Part shown: positions 9,501-23,800 of the stretch, one piece after another | Layout: every line of letters begins with the position of its first letter | Numbering within the stretch: position 1 is the first letter of the stretch | NCBI GenBank assembly: GCA_034509425.1 | Contig: JAVTVJ010000347.1 | Span: 186,001-250,000, forward strand | From: Eopsaltria australis | Lineage: Eukaryota; Chordata; Aves; Passeriformes; Petroicidae | Direction: 5' to 3' | DNA: 64,000 nt | Translations under genes and position numbers: made by a program | The notes under the pieces: model-generated | Databases searched by the model: none | Told to the model about the DNA's origin: nothing | Seen by the model: only the letters and a program-made list of their open reading frames with translations

Positions 9501-12500
9501 AACTGTCTGCTGGCATCATCTCTAGGCAGTGATTAAAGGGAATGGAAAGGTAGAACAAAATGTTACTGATAAGGGAGAGGAACAGTGAAACACTTCACTT
9601 TCTGGAAGAGAAGTCCTGCAGTGTTTTCTCAGCCTGACCTCCCACAGGAGTAAATGTGAATCTTGTCCAAGTCGGGAATGCTGGAGATGCTTCCCTCTAA
9701 AATCTTATTTGCCAAAACAGATCAAAGGAAAAATATAATGTATCATCAGAAAACAAAGAAAATAACTTGGGGACTGGGATTAACCTTACCAAACATTTAC
9801 TGCCTTAAAAGTGCAAGGTTGTCTAGCCACATTTGGCTCAGTCACTGCAGAAAGGGAGGTGATTCATCTCACCCTATGACACGTATCTAAAAGACAGATG
9901 ACTTACTGTCTGGGAAAGCCTATTTCTCTCCACCGACTACTCAGTGACTACAGTGTCCCCTTACAGAAGGTGGCCTATTCCAAGCCATCTTGTATTCGCT
10001 TTTTCTGGTTTTGAACAGATTTTGAATAGTAGGATGGATTCCGGTAGACCAGCAGAAGCTGTAGGGAGCCGAAAGGATAAAGGCATATGAAATCTGTTAA
10101 ACTGTATCTGGTTCTCTGTTTTAAATCTTTCTAACATAGTTCTGCAAGTCATCAAGTAAGATTTCTGACAGGATGCTTTATTCAGTGGTTCATTTGGAGG
10201 AAACATTATCATTCACATGCATTACCCTGTGTGCAGCTACTCACCACAGAGACAATTATATGACCTTTGAAAGCCACTTGTGCTTTGCAAGTTACTTAAT
10301 TCTGCTATATGCTCCATTTGAAAACACTACTGATGTGAGAAATATTGAAATGCAAATTTATGATTTTTCAGTATTTTAGGTCATTTGTAGAAGGGAAAAA
10401 AGAAAAAGGAAGGAGCCATATAATTTTACAGTTCTGCAGAGGAAAAATTAATTGGACTCTTAATTTTTACAAACATGTTAACACCTCACATACTGTGCAA
10501 ACACTATAAATTTGTAATTGTGATATTGTTACTAAGCAACACAAAAAGCCAGAACAAAAACAAAACAAAACAAAATAATGCAAGAAACCCCAAGCCACCA
10601 AAAATCCCCAAGGGTCACTTAAAGACACATCTACATATCTCACCCTTTGTCTGACACAGTCTCTTCCATTCAGCCAGAGAACTGGCAGATGGCATGCTGA
10701 GATCATTATTTCTCTTTTCTTTTAGCAAACACAGTGCAAAGTGTTACAAGTTCACAACATGAGATTGCATACCCACTTGAGGAGTCTGATTCTGTTGGCT
10801 TAAAACAGGGCTTGGACACTGGTTTCAGTAAATCAAGGAACTGTACCACAACATGTACCACAGATCCATAATTATGGTAAATGGTCAGGCTTGCTACAGA
10901 GTTGCCTTAAGTTGGCAACTGATGAGACTGGTTGAGAAAAAAATGAGAAGTGGCCCTGCTTATCTTATACTCGACTCAAGCAAGGCCTAAGAACTGAATG
11001 ATACCTGGGTGAAATAGAAGTCTCAGAGAAGCCCCAGAGAGAACCTGTACCTCTGTACCAGCCACTGGGCATAAGCAGCCTTATATAAATGTGGTCCTTT
11101 AAGGAGACAAGGATGTACTCAAAGACTTCCTAGTGAAGGTCAGACAGCCTTTACTGCCACCTCAGCAGATGGAAGAGAATCAAAGTGTTTATTCTACCTT
11201 TTGAGTCAACTATAAATTCTGACTGAAAATAACCTTCATTAAGATCTGTTTGCATATTAACATTCTAAGAATGCAAATGAAGTGAAATGAGAACATGTCT
11301 TACATGTATGATCATAACCATCAAAACTCCACCTATAACATAAAGGAAGGGGGAGTTTGGGGCAAAGAAAGAAAAATAGAGAGAGGGGAAACACCTCTGC
11401 TTACTTGGGATTGGTTGATGGACTGTTTCTATTCCTCCCCCGAAGGTATGCCTTTTGGGGGAGCTTTGTGCCTCCCGTGCCTTATAAAGACCTGTGAATA
11501 TTTTGATATTTCTATCTATATATCACTAATAGGTCTCTGTTACTATCACTTGCTGTAGTTAGTGCAATCCTATCACCAGCAATCCTGAGCCTGCTTTCCT
11601 GTTACGTCAGGAAACTGTACTTTTTGTGAATCTGAACTGTGAAAGTTTTTATTGAACTCAGATCTATAGTATTGAACTGACAAACTGCACTATTTGCAAG
11701 TCTGTGATCATGCATGTTCTTACTGAACTCAATCAGGCTGGTAATGCTGAATCAGTTTTAATCAGAAGCTAAGCCCAGCTGCACCCAACTCCTCTGATTT
11801 CTGAGGACCAGGTGGAATGTAAGGGGATTTATTTTAGGCCAAATGTCCATAGCCTTAATGGAACACATAATAAAGCTAATATTTTATTATGTACTAACAT
11901 TTTATATTATTTACCCTTATAAATATATTATTTATATTATTATTAAATTATACCAGTTTTCCTTGGAAAAAAAACAAACCAAAACCCAAACTTAACTGGT
12001 CTTCTAATTAATCTACCTCATAAAAACCTATTTATTTCCAATTCAGCATGATGAGTGGTAGTGACAGATTTGCTTTGTGTTATTTAGCCTGTGACGTTTT
12101 ACACTGAACTTGTCAGAATATTAAATACAATGTTGATGTAAAACTTGGGCTGCACTGAAGTCTCAAAATTCCCAATAGCAAGTGTATGATGGAAAACATG
12201 ACCATGTTTAAATAAGTTATATGCCCTGCTGTAGATTCTAATCTTTTTTACCTGAAACCAGTGTAAGATTTACTAATGAATTCAGTGGAATTAGGTGCTG
12301 TCAGAATACAAAAGTGTTACTGCTCAAAAGATTTACAGTGCAATATCTTAGTCATTTCTGGGAAAAGATGATTCAAAAGCACAAATCTGATGCTCTCAGC
12401 TGAGAAATAGAGAGTACAGATTTTCCAGAATCATCAGTATCACTGTGTTCCAAATTCAGCAGGGAATCTGGGGGAGCATCTAACAGAACACTACTGCAAC

Positions 12501-15500
12501 TCTTGAAACTATAAATGCACAGAAATGATCCCACTTGTTTTTCACAGGAAGGATAAAACTCCGTAATTTCATTCCTGATATTCAAGAGGTCACTTCCTCA
12601 CTGCAGATCACTATCCTGGTGTGACTTGCCATGAAATAACCTCAGATACTTTTCTAAGAAGTGATGCTATTCATGGTAAAGCAACAGCTCTGGCCTTATT
12701 TACCCAGATGGCCTCCTGGACTTTAAAGCCTCAGCAGCATTTACAACTCACAGGATTACAGAGACAACTTGGTGCAAACCTTCTACAAGATTCTAAAATC
12801 TACTGAGTGACCCAAGGAATTAATGAAGCCATTCTTATTTTTCAAAATAGTGCCTTCCTCCTAGGTTTTAGCAACCTAGAAGATCTATAAAATAATATTA
12901 ATATCTAAATATGCCAAAGTCCTTGGCAGGACTGTGGCTGAAATCAAAAGCTTGAAGAAATCTATTGGAAAAGCTCTGATTTTTGCATTAATTTTATTAA
13001 TTTTATTTGTTAAGTTGAATGATGAAAGGCTGAATAATGAATTTTTAAGCAGGTATATTTAGTATGTCTCAAAATACTAAATTTTTGTTCTAAACAATAA
13101 TTTATTCGACTATCAGTGAAGCACGGCATTCATTTTAATGGATTTCAGGATAAACTAGCATCACGACTGGGTTTTCAGTACAGGATTCAGTTCTAGATTA
13201 AGATGCTTACATTTAGGTGCCACTGGTGCACCAGGTGTCTTGAGTTATTGCTGTAATCACTGGAAATGCAGGGATCAATTTGGCTTTCTAAACAGGTGTC
13301 TAGCACCTGTTATTTGCTTGGCCTTCAGCTGCTACTCCAGAAGTACAAATCTCCCACAGGCCTTTTATCACAACTGTCATCCTTTTGGAGATGTCTCAGC
13401 CTTGAGCAGCTCCAACAGTCATAAGTGTGAAGCCCCTACTAAACACAGTTAAATCTTCCTGGAGAGCAATTCAGCTTTTTTCAACTGCTGTAGGGTTCAA
13501 TTCAGTGGCCTAAAAATAAATGCACAGTGCAATCTTAGATACCATAAATTATTATGCCTGGTCTCCAGTTGCCTCTTCTGATGGGCACAGACTTCACACA
13601 GGACTTGGGCCCCCTTCTGGGCTTGTAACAGTGGTTGCTAACTGCAGGCACCTCAAATGGCACTAAACAGAAATTCAGGGAAATGCATTGTTCTCTGGGC
13701 CTCCATGATTTATCCGAGTTTAAATAGGAGCCCAGATATCACATACGCCTGTAAACCATGTACACTTATTTATCTGTATTTTAATCCCACACTCGGTGGA
13801 AGATTCACATTAAGATAACAAGATGCCAAGTAAGATGCAGGAAGTTATCTTAATTGTACATGACAGATTAGTATCTTTATTAAATAGCTATTTCACAGCT
13901 GACAGATGGAGAACTAATACTCCCTTCAATTTGCTTGTTCGGAAATGCCATGCACAACAAAATGGTTTAATATACAGACCAAGAAATAAATCTCTTTATT
14001 TATTGAACTGGATTAAATACCTATGCTGCAGGAGTTTGAATAATCACAAGAAAGCTCTTTCCATGCAGGTTAATATAACCAAACGCTTAGAAGCAATAAG
14101 TAGCCTGGAAGGAGGAACAGTCAGCATGGCTCTGTAAAGTCAAACACTTAGCTCATTATGACCTGGCTTGAGTAATCCAATACAACCCATCTTAACAGCT
14201 CTCAAATTATAAACATTAAAGAACAGTGATGTATCACTTATTTTGTCTAAAGATGTTTGCGCAATCATTAGAGAAAGTTTCACCACATGCAAATCTGTGC
14301 TGAGGTGCAATAACTGTGAACTTGCTCCATGCAACAGACCAAGCAGTCAAATAACCTTTTCCTAAAAGGCTGAAAAAATATCAGACATACTTTTCATATG
14401 CAACTAATGCACTTTCAAATTGGAGTTATTCAAACAAACCCTTTGATAACCTGATATGAGAGGTTATAAGACAATGCATCTTACTCTTTTTATAAGGTAG
14501 TAGAAGCTGTATCTTTCATTCTACCCCAAAGTGTTTTTGTTGGTGGCATTCTCCTTTCAACTCTTAAAAGCAAAGAAGTGAAATAGCAGCTAGAAAATTG
14601 CAGCCTTGATTTTTTGGTCAGTATTTAATAACTTAGCAGCATCTTTACTATCTCTACTTATATGTTTTTACTGGCTGTCACAGGTGAGTGATCATAGATG
14701 AGAAGTCATGCCAGATCAATACTCAAAGTCCTTGTTCTTTTACTCCAAAGCTCTTCCCCAATTGCTCTGGTTTTGCAGCATTTTGGCAGGTAGGAGGAGA
14801 AAAAAAATCTGCATTACTATTAAAGGTCATGAACTAGAAAAAGAGACATATATATTGTCCTCTTACTCCAGGGAATATTACTTCAACTAAGAGTAATTCT
14901 GAACACACATTTAAGAGAATTGACAGCAAGGCATCTTCCCTGCAAGGATAAAAACCTCAAAACTTATTAGGTTTTTTTTTTCCCTTCCTGTAAAATTAAA
15001 TGTCTTTTTACTGTATGTAGTTCAACCTAACTTCATAAAGTAATATACTAGTGGAATGACCAGTGTTGCATATTTGTCTGAAACAATCCTTAAACAACTT
15101 TCAATTATATAGTTAAAATACTAATGAAGTGCAATTCCCTCTGGGATGTAAGACCACATGCAGATTGACAACTGCTACTACAAACACTGCCAAAAATGAA
15201 TACAGAACAAATTTCAACCAAGGACAAAGGGGCACACTGCTGCTGTAATAAAAAAAAGTGCCATAGGAGCTTCAGCAGTATATTTCCATCTAGGCTCAAA
15301 ATCAGCCTCTCTGCCTACAAAGTCAATTTATGCCCACAGAATTCCTGCCAGCATTTTTCCAGCAACACTATGAGTCATGAGTGTACAACTGTACGGCTCA
15401 TTCTCCATTTGATTTACATTCAGTCTAATAAAGAGAGGGAATTTAAACATGCAAGTTGTGTGAGCTGATGAACCCTCAAAATAAGGACAATTACCTCTAC

Positions 15501-18500
15501 ATATATAAAGCTGACAAGAACTTGGTTTCACATGGTCACCTATGACACCTGCAGATGGCAAAATGTTCCAGTCATGGAGGGGTTTAGTCTGTAGCATTAG
15601 AATCACAGAGTTTGGTCTTGGGTAAATCATACAACTTTTAAATTTATAGTTCACCTTTTCTTATCAATGAATCTGAAATAATAATACGCATTTACCTAAT
15701 TTCAAAGATATTGTGAGAATTAACTAATGCTAGTATCCTTTTAACCATACAAAGCACTGTATGGAGTAAACAATTAAGCAAGTTTTGCAGAACGAAGATT
15801 TGCAATAACCTTGCTGAATTTAGAACATCATTCCACATAACAGATTTTTTTGAAATGGGTTGCCTATATCAAGCCAGAAAATGTTATTCTTTCAACTGAA
15901 GAAAGTGTTTTATAAGGTTTAATCATCTACTAGAAACACTCACAACATTTCCTATGGTATGTTTAAGCTGCTAGGGTAGCACTGATGGCATCATGTAATC
16001 TGGGAGTAGAATTTTGAGGAGGAAAGTCAATTATTTCATCGAAAGAAGTTGATAACACTCAGATAATATGATGTCTTCTGTATTTACCTTGCTTGCTTCT
16101 TTGGTTTTGACTGTATTTACTTTGGTTCTTGTTTGATGAGGAAAAACCGAAATATTTTGTTAGAAAGTATTAGATGATTAGAGAACCCTTCTAACCAGTT
16201 AAGTAGTCATTTAGGCAGAATATTTTACTCAATTATAATTAATTAGTACAAACACAGTCCTTAAAGCATACCTACACAGCGGTCAAAAGAGATGCTCTTA
16301 CCCTTTCACTCACTCAGCTACTCTTCTGAAATCATTTCATGGATCATCTTGTATTCTTATGTCCACATCACCAGATCCAGCACGTGACCTTTCTTGCCTC
16401 AGCTCACTGATACAGGGAGTCTTACAGCTGCAAAACGAGGACCACAAGGCCTCAGTCTGCAGGAGCAGAGGTGCCTTCACAGAGCTGCAGAGTGCCCTTG
16501 AATCCCATGGCTCACACTGGGGGAGGTCTGCAGACCTGTGCAGACGGTTTCTCCACTCAAAATACATATATTTTCTTTTTGCAATTTTTTTTTTTTTTTT
16601 GCCTTTCAGCCTAACCTATGGCACTCAGCTAGAATTTTTAGTTTCTTTTAAAAGGTGTGGCTGAATATCAGCTAAATTATCAAAGAATATGCACTGACCC
16701 AGAGACTGTACTGCAATTCTGCAAGCAGGACAAAGGTAAGGGAAGGCACTATCTCCTCCTTCAGCCTTGCTGGGCAAGACTGCTAAGTCAGAAAAGGCTA
16801 TCATGAGAGACGAGCTGAAAGAATATTTGAGGTCAATACTGCCTTGTCTCCTTCCAGGAAGGCTGCTGCTGCTACAGCACATTCCCTGTCCAACTCTTAC
16901 ATTAAACTGCGGGAGTTTGACACAATTTCCATGTTGTTTCCCTACCTCATACAACTTGGGAAAATAGGTAAACTGCATTTAAGAGTAACTGTAACCACAG
17001 AAACATCCTCCTGTGCCTTTCCACTTCCAAACATTTGCTGGTCACCTTTTCTCTGTGGGTTCTCTGAAGCAGAACTTTCCTTTTTGATGCCTCTGCCTGA
17101 GTAATTATCATCATGTCCTCCCTCAACATTGCTCAGGTGAATGGCTGCTTCCTGCACTGTCACCAAAAGCTTCAGCTATGCCAGTGACTTTGTCACGGCT
17201 CTGCTTGCCTGTGATCCCCAGCAAAACAAGCATCTGCAGGACTCTACACCCCACCTGCTCACATCTCTGCAAAAGTGCACTCACGTTATGTGTACTCTGA
17301 AATGGCAGCAGGATCCCTTGCTTATTGCAGGATCAGTAACTGCCTTCTTAAATTATAAAACACTTAAATCCACTTCTCAACAACTTCTGACCTCCCATTC
17401 CACTCCCTGTGATCACAGACTCAACACTTTCTTACCTTCTTCTTTTCTGCAATGGCTTCACCTCCGGAATTTCCCTTCTGAGGTCAAATCTCAGATGAGA
17501 GGCTTTGTTTTAACCTCTCTTCATTTCTTCTGTCTTCTCTGTTTATCATCCTTAAGATTTAGGAAAAGTCCCCTAAAAAACATTCTGTAAAGAATCTTAG
17601 ATTAAAAGTGTGATGCATATAAAACTTCTCTTAAATTTTCTTTATTACTATTTGGGGAAAAAAAATCTACCCACATATAATTTGCTTATTTTTGATGTGT
17701 AGTAACTTCAGCAATTCAAACTTTATTCACCATCGAAGTTATATTTTAACCACACTACCATACCCTGCAGTATTTAACAAGCCCAGAGTAGTAATGAATA
17801 TAAAGAAAGCCAGAGCAGCAGTTTGGTGTACATATGAGAGACAGTTGACTCAAAAGCCTGGAGCAGCAGCTCTCTGAAAAATCACACATGTCAGCATTTC
17901 TTGTACTAAACTGTACTCTTTTTTGCATTTGAAAAAAAAAATAAGCAGCTGTCATGAAATTTATTATATCCTTCTGGAAAAACATTATCCTCAAGACACC
18001 AGTGAGTTCTAACTCTTAGAAGAGAAAAGCTATAAACCTTAAACTAAAAAGCTTTCACTAGAGATTTGTCTGTCAGATGATTTCTATGCACTGTTACCTG
18101 AGATCGATGTGAAAAGAACTGTTCCCCTCAGTTCTCTGTGATTTACCGTGCAGTCACTGCCGTGCTACTTTTGCTCTATCATCCCATTCTGAAACAATAA
18201 ATCAGTGCAGAGCCAAAGGTGTCGAAAAGTTTCCTGTGCCCGCAATATCCTGCAGCGTGGCACTGCAGCACCATGCCAGGAGGATCACACCAATTTGCTT
18301 CATCTTTCAGTGAGGTAACGTGGACCATTTGAATAATCTCCAGGTAGTCTGCATTAAAACCATTCTACTGCAGTGTACTGCGGTATTAGGAAAGATTTCA
18401 ATATTCCACCACGTGATGCAACACAACCTTACAGCATTTGGCAGTTTCTAGGCAGTGAGGGAAAGCTTTGAATACATGGCTGCAATGTAGCAACTTTCCA

Positions 18501-19229
18501 TTTTACAGAGTAATAGGACAGACTATTTTGGCTCACTCTGTTGGTGTATAGCAATAAATGATACAGAATTTCTGGAATAAATTATTATAGTCCTAAAAGC
18601 TAATATTTTTTTCTTTTTTTACTTACATCCCCCCCACTATCATGAGTATCTTTCAATGACAACCGACTTCCTTAATGGTAAAGTGTTACAATGTTATTAG
18701 CCCAGTGATAAATTAATTTTACTAATCTAGAGATTATTTTTCCTGTTCTTATTTAAGCTACCACAGATACATTTCCCTCTCTGTCTTTCCAGCTTGCATA
18801 TTTTTCAGTTTAACTTAAATTTACACATATACTTTTCTGTAGCTTCATGTCAGTCATAGAAAGCAGTAACATTTCAATATTTCTCCAATATTTACACGGA
18901 GATTTTAATTATTTCTATGAAGTTTTGGAAATGGTCTTCAGATTTATGTGCTCACAGCAAAGATGCATGAAAAGCACATGAGTTTGTCTTGAATTAACCT
19001 TTTCCCCCAGTAACGTAAGTAAAGGTAATATTGCAAAATGGTATCTGGGGACGTTTTCAGCAAGTGTTTTTTTTTTTTTTCCTGCGTGTGTGTGAGGGGG
19101 TTTAGAACTGCATTTTCAAACACCTCTGAAACGGTCTTTGAAAGTTTGGAGTACCACAGTAACAACTACAGAGGTAGAAACAGGGACATAGGTGAACTGT
19201 CGTTGCCATCTGCATTAGCGACCTGCACA
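6511..19229 (-). other. BEND6: Probable long 5' intron of BEND6
   Basis: About 12.7 kb lies between the acceptor of the first coding exon and the CpG island shared with DST. It is AT-rich with no open frame that looks like a conserved protein. The pyrimidine-rich block at 16.3-17.6 kb carries longer open frames (up to 149 codons) without recognisable domains. Runs of T occur at about 16585-16600 and 19065-19080. Assigning the whole stretch to BEND6 is inferred from the expected promoter position. Confidence 0.5.
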
Positions 19230-20560
19230 TGGCAGGATTTTGATGCTGCCCGCGCTGCACCAGCTGCAGCGAGCGAAGGGCACGGGGCTGACATTGGCTG
19301 CAGCGCGTTGCAGTTTCCTGCAGCGGAGGGTCCCCTGTGCACAGCAGGGCACGGCCGGGCAGCGCACACACTGCCCCGTCCCGACCGAATGCCGGCAGCG
19401 GGGACACGGGCGGCACCGCACCAGGGCCCTGGTCACCTTGTCAGGATGGATCTCATTACCATTTCCCAATCCCTTCCCCCGCCACGAAACCGGCCTCGAC
19501 CGATAGCTCAGGTCCAGGGTACGCCACAGACCCCTTCCCCCACGGACCTGTGCGGGCACTCGCCGCTGCCGACACCCCGCGCCTCCCGGTCGCAGCCCCT
19601 CTTTTCCCACGGGGGGTCCCCCGGTACCTCGCAGCAGCAGCCATTTTCCGGCTCCCTCGGCAGCTCCAGCGGCGATGTCACCGGCCGAGTCCCCTCGGCG
19701 GCGGGATGCACCGCTCCGCGTTCCTTCCTTCCTTCCTCCCTGCCGGCACCGGCGGCACCTTCTCCTCCTTCTTCTTCCTTCTCCTCCACCTCCTCCTCCT
19801 GCTGCTGCCGCCCCGCCCCGCCGTGCCCGCGCCGGCTGCCATGCGGCGCCCGGCCCCGCCCCGCCGCCGATGCCCGCGGGCGCTCCGGCTCTGCCCGTCG
19901 CGCTCCCCGCTCCCGGCAGCCGTGCGGGCTCCGAGGGGCAGCCCCACCGCAACCATCGCGGCAGCGGCGGCTGCTGCTACTGCTGCTGAGTCACGGCCTG
20001 AATCTCATCCCGCTCCTCCTCCTTCTCCTCCTCCTCCTCCCCCGCGCCGCCGCCTCCCGCCCGGCTGCCGGCTCCAGCAGCGCGGTGCCGGCGGCGATGC
20101 CCGCCCCGCTGCCGGGGGGAGAGGCTGCCCGGCGCTGCCCGGCCCCTCGCCGCTCGCCGCAGACCCGCGCACGCACAGGGGCAGCCGGGCGCTTGAGCCA
20201 TGATTGCCGCGGCTTTCCTGGTCCTGCTGAGACCCTACAGCATCCAGTGCGCCCTCTTCTTGCTCCTGCTGCTGCTGGGGACCATTGCCACGATTTTATT
20301 CTTCTGCTGCTGGCACCGCAGGCTCCAGAAAGGGAGGCATCCCATCAAATCCGTCTTTTCAGGTCGCTCAAGGAGCCGAGGTAAGAGACGCTGCCGGTCT
20401 CCGAGGGCGGCGGGGGGTGTCCCCGGCCCATCCCCAGGTTCCTGCCGGCGGAGGGCCGCTCTGGCACGGTTTAGCCGGGCAAAGGCTTTAAAGAAAATTC
20501 AAGCCGAGCCCAGGACTGCGGCAGCCTTGTCTCCACCCATCCCTCAGCGAAACCTCGGCT
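19230..20560. promoter_or_regulatory. CpG island, probable bidirectional DST/BEND6 promoter
   Basis: A sharp change from AT-rich intron to CpG-dense DNA covers the DST transmembrane-isoform first exon. No TATA box stands out. The only convincing BEND6 coding start is about 13 kb to the left on the opposite strand and needs an upstream noncoding exon. In human, as I recall, the 5' ends of DST and BEND6 lie within about a kilobase of each other, so this island is the natural start for both. It contains long homopyrimidine tracts at about 19723-19745, 19762-19800 and 20012-20045. Confidence 0.75.
20200..20380 (+). CDS. DST: DST first exon, transmembrane isoform
   Basis: Encodes residues 1-60 plus one base. 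The start MIAAAFLVLLRPYSIQ is fixed by an in-frame TGA two codons upstream (20194-20196) and has a purine at -3. A hydrophobic segment from about residue 14 to 36 (CALFLLLLLLGTIATILFF) is the membrane anchor known for the BPAG1 isoform 2 type. It is followed by CCWHRR, where juxtamembrane cysteines could be acylated (inference), and then basic residues. The family places this isoform at perinuclear and endomembranes, where it organises microtubules and the nuclear envelope region. The donor is CCGAG/GTAAGA in phase 1. The match to mammalian DST is nearly identical. Confidence 0.96.
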
Positions 20561-20812
20561 AGCGGGAGAGAGGTGAGAGGCTGGGAAACCCCCCAGTCCA
20601 CCCCGGTCTGTCAAAGCGCAGCAGAACTTTATGCTGAACTTCTTGCCGATGAATTAAATATAAATGCCGGGCGGAGCTGCCGGCTGTGCCGGGAGGGCCA
20701 GAGCCGTCCCGGAGTGTGCGCCAAAGGGCGAGCGGTGGAGTAAAGCCGTCAGCCGGGGCGAAATGCGAGGTTCAGCCGGTGGAGCCTGTGTATCTTTCTG
20801 CTTCTCTTCCAG

Positions 20813-20847
20813 ATGCTGTCATGAGAACTCATCACTTTCGCTCTGAG
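20813..20847 (+). CDS. DST: DST exon 2, 35-nt microexon
   Basis: A very short exon between a CTTCTCTTCCAG acceptor and a GAG/GTAATT donor. Joined to the preceding phase-1 base it encodes residues 61-72, DAVMRTHHFRSE, against DAVLRSHHFRSE in human as I recall. Exit phase is 0. At 12 codons it is too short to detect as an open frame alone; phase continuity and the family match support it. Confidence 0.93.
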
Positions 20848-23800
20848 GTAATTTATTTAGCACGCAATTTCAAGGTCAGAAGTTGTTCTCTTTACCCGAG
20901 TATACATTGTCGTGGTCTTTTGTTAATGAAATCACATAGCGAACTTTTCATTTTGCATGAAAGACATAATGTCCTCTTTCATTTCTTGGTTTCGTTTTTT
21001 TTCCTTCCCAACACAAAATGAGCTCTTCATCTGTGTTACCCAAACCGGCCTGCCGATTTGTGTCATTCCCAAAGGAATTGGTTACTTGGAGAAAAGCTGT
21101 GCTTACTGTACGTGCCAGACCTCCCTCTGTCCAAAAGCAGCCCTGAGCCCAGTTGTTGGCCTGGCTGTAAATATGTGCAGAGATGATCGCTTCTGTGACT
21201 GCAGAGCCTCTGCCCGCCTGCTTTGCCCACAGCTCTCACCTGCGCCCTGCTCCTGCCTTGTCAGGGAAGTTGCCCGCTTGGCTTTGGATGTTGCCGCGGG
21301 AGATCCCAGAAGGATCCAGACTACGAGCCAGCTTGGCAGGCACCTCAGTATGTGACTTTGTATTCGGAGGTCAGGGGAATCAAAACTCTTACATGCCAGT
21401 GCTGAAAGTATAACACAAGCCCCAGTCACTTCCTAGGGATTCTGAATGAGGAGCATAATTGCTGGGAAAATATGAAAAATAATATTTGTTTTAGTACCCA
21501 CTTTGTTTCCATGCTGCCCTGTAGAGCTCCTGTCTAGATTCCGTCTATTTCTCTTGCCTGGTTTCCTGCTATTGATTTAAGGCATATCTTCATGCCATTG
21601 CCTATTATTCTGAAAGCTTTGAGAGACAGTTTTGCACTCAAATGATATTTTGTTTTAAATTATTTGCATTTTCCTTTACCCTGCTGTGGGTATGAAAATT
21701 ATCCAATTATGACTAATGTTTTCAAAAGTGTACATGGGATACATATTGGCAATTAGTTTTAAATTCTTAACTATTTTGAAATTTGTACACGCTATCACAA
21801 AAGGAAGATGACGTAGGGAGTGTCCTATCTTTAAACCCTGAAAAGCCCAAGTTTGTTGCTCAACACTGCTTCAGTAAAATGAACAAACAAATGTGTGCCT
21901 CTGGAAATGAAAATATTTTTTCACTATTTAGTTTATCCAATATGAAATGCTTGGTTTCCATGAAAAATTCGCTCAGTCCTGAGCCTAGATGAAATTTAAT
22001 GTTTTGAAATGTGTGCCATCCTGCATGGTGACACTTCAAAGGGAAGTTGGCAGAGTAATTTATTTTTATTGCTTCAGCATGTGGTTATTTGTTTATCATC
22101 CAGTCAGATGTAGATGAATTTAAAATATTTCCTAGAAGCTTCTATTTAGTGAAACATGCTAGAGTAACTGTTACATTCTTTCATAATTTTCTGTATTTTG
22201 TTTAGATGGAGTAATACTGCAGCTGGTGGTCTAAACTGCCCTTTTAAATAGGTGGTGGAACTGTTTTCCCCTTCATTATCTGATGAAACTTTTGATAGAG
22301 AAACGATGATTCATTTGACATCATTAAATTTTCATTTTCCAATATTTTTTCATGTAAAATGTTGTTTTAATGAGTCTAATAGAATTCATTAATGAAAAAA
22401 ACTACAGGCATACTTCCAATAAAAATATTGGAAACATTATCTGAAGCAGAATTTGACATTCTCTATCTATATCATCGCAAAACATTATGTACTTCCGACT
22501 GCAATACGATGTTGATGAAAGCAAAGCATGAGGCATGAAAATATGGACTTTGCATAATCCCCCCACCCCCAAAATGAATGCAGTAGTTCAGCTCCAAGTT
22601 TTATAGCACGGAGTACATCTGCTAGCTCCCACCATGCTTAGTTGTTTGTCAGGTGTAGTTATAAATAGTGTTTCTTAATTATAATAAAAGATAATGGAAA
22701 ATAGGCTGATAGTAAATAGCAGTGGGTTGGCATTCATCTCCTGAGAGCTGGGCTCCAATCTGACTTCCATCACATGTGAACGTGCAGGTGGTCTAGCAGC
22801 AGTGCTCAGAGAATTATAATTGCCCTATCTACAGAGCGGTTGGCAATTCCTGCATGATTGACTGCCTGCCAGGAAAGCCTTATATTTGGAAAAATAGATG
22901 TGTGCAAATTTATGTTGAGATTCTTTGCCACAGCCACAGCTCTCATGGTGCATGCCTTCATTGTCTATATGCAGTGAGAACTATTGAATCCTTTTCCTTT
23001 AATACTGAATGACACAATAAAAAATAAGACTCCCATACTATGGAAGGGTAGATACAAAATTTGAAAATGTATTTATGATCCTTTTCAGCCCTTCTGTTTT
23101 GAGTTTTATATGCCACTGGTGAATTGAATCCATAAATAGTTCATTTTTGTGGGCCTTGATTTTTAATGTCTCTGCAAAACATACCTCATTATTATACATC
23201 AAAAGCCCATGCAGATACTACTTATTATAGAATGAACTTAAACACTTGACCCCCTGCCTCAAAAGGAGGTAGATTTGCATGAATCATTATGAATATAAAG
23301 TAGGTTAAAGTCTGTCTTTGTTAGAGGTGCTTTGTAACAGAAAAAATTAACCAGGAAGATGTGAGAGTTTATTGAGATAATACAGAGATGCCTCCACCTC
23401 CCCACTAACACTTGCTACCATCTAAAGTTTGTCAGGCCTAATTTTTAATGTATTTTTATTACAGTCCTTAGGTTCATTATAACTATAACTGCTCTTAAGA
23501 TTCTTCCATCCCCCAGGTACTATAGAAATTCCATTAAGTCACAAAGGAATCACACCCAGAATAGTTAATGTTTCTAATCTCAGGAAGACCTAGATATGCC
23601 ACTGCTTTAAAAAGTAAACAAGTAAATTTCCAGCAGAAATATTCATTGCTGCATGACACATCAGACTTTGATGTAGTTGTTTGCACTAGTTTGTCTTTAT
23701 TTTGAGAATCAGTTGTAGAATGAACTGTCTGTGCTGAACCAAAACCACACCAAAATAACAATATAACTCTGAGAGTTTTACCAAAGTAGGGACTATGATC

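Noticed and set aside
17141..17590. 149-codon plus-strand frame
   Set aside because: No recognisable motif, pyrimidine-biased, and it lies in the presumed BEND6 5' intron on the opposite strand. Chance or an old relic cannot be told apart.
19215..19952. 245-codon minus-strand open frame that could be a BEND6 upstream protein
   Set aside because: Low-complexity Gly/Arg/Ala translation typical of GC-rich antisense DNA. BEND6 has an in-frame stop just before its own start, so it does not extend into this frame.
19038..20384. 448-codon plus-strand open frame over the DST first exon
   Set aside because: It is CpG-island DNA with few stops and Pro/Ala/Ser/Arg-rich translation. It uses a different frame from the confirmed DST start and matches no protein family.
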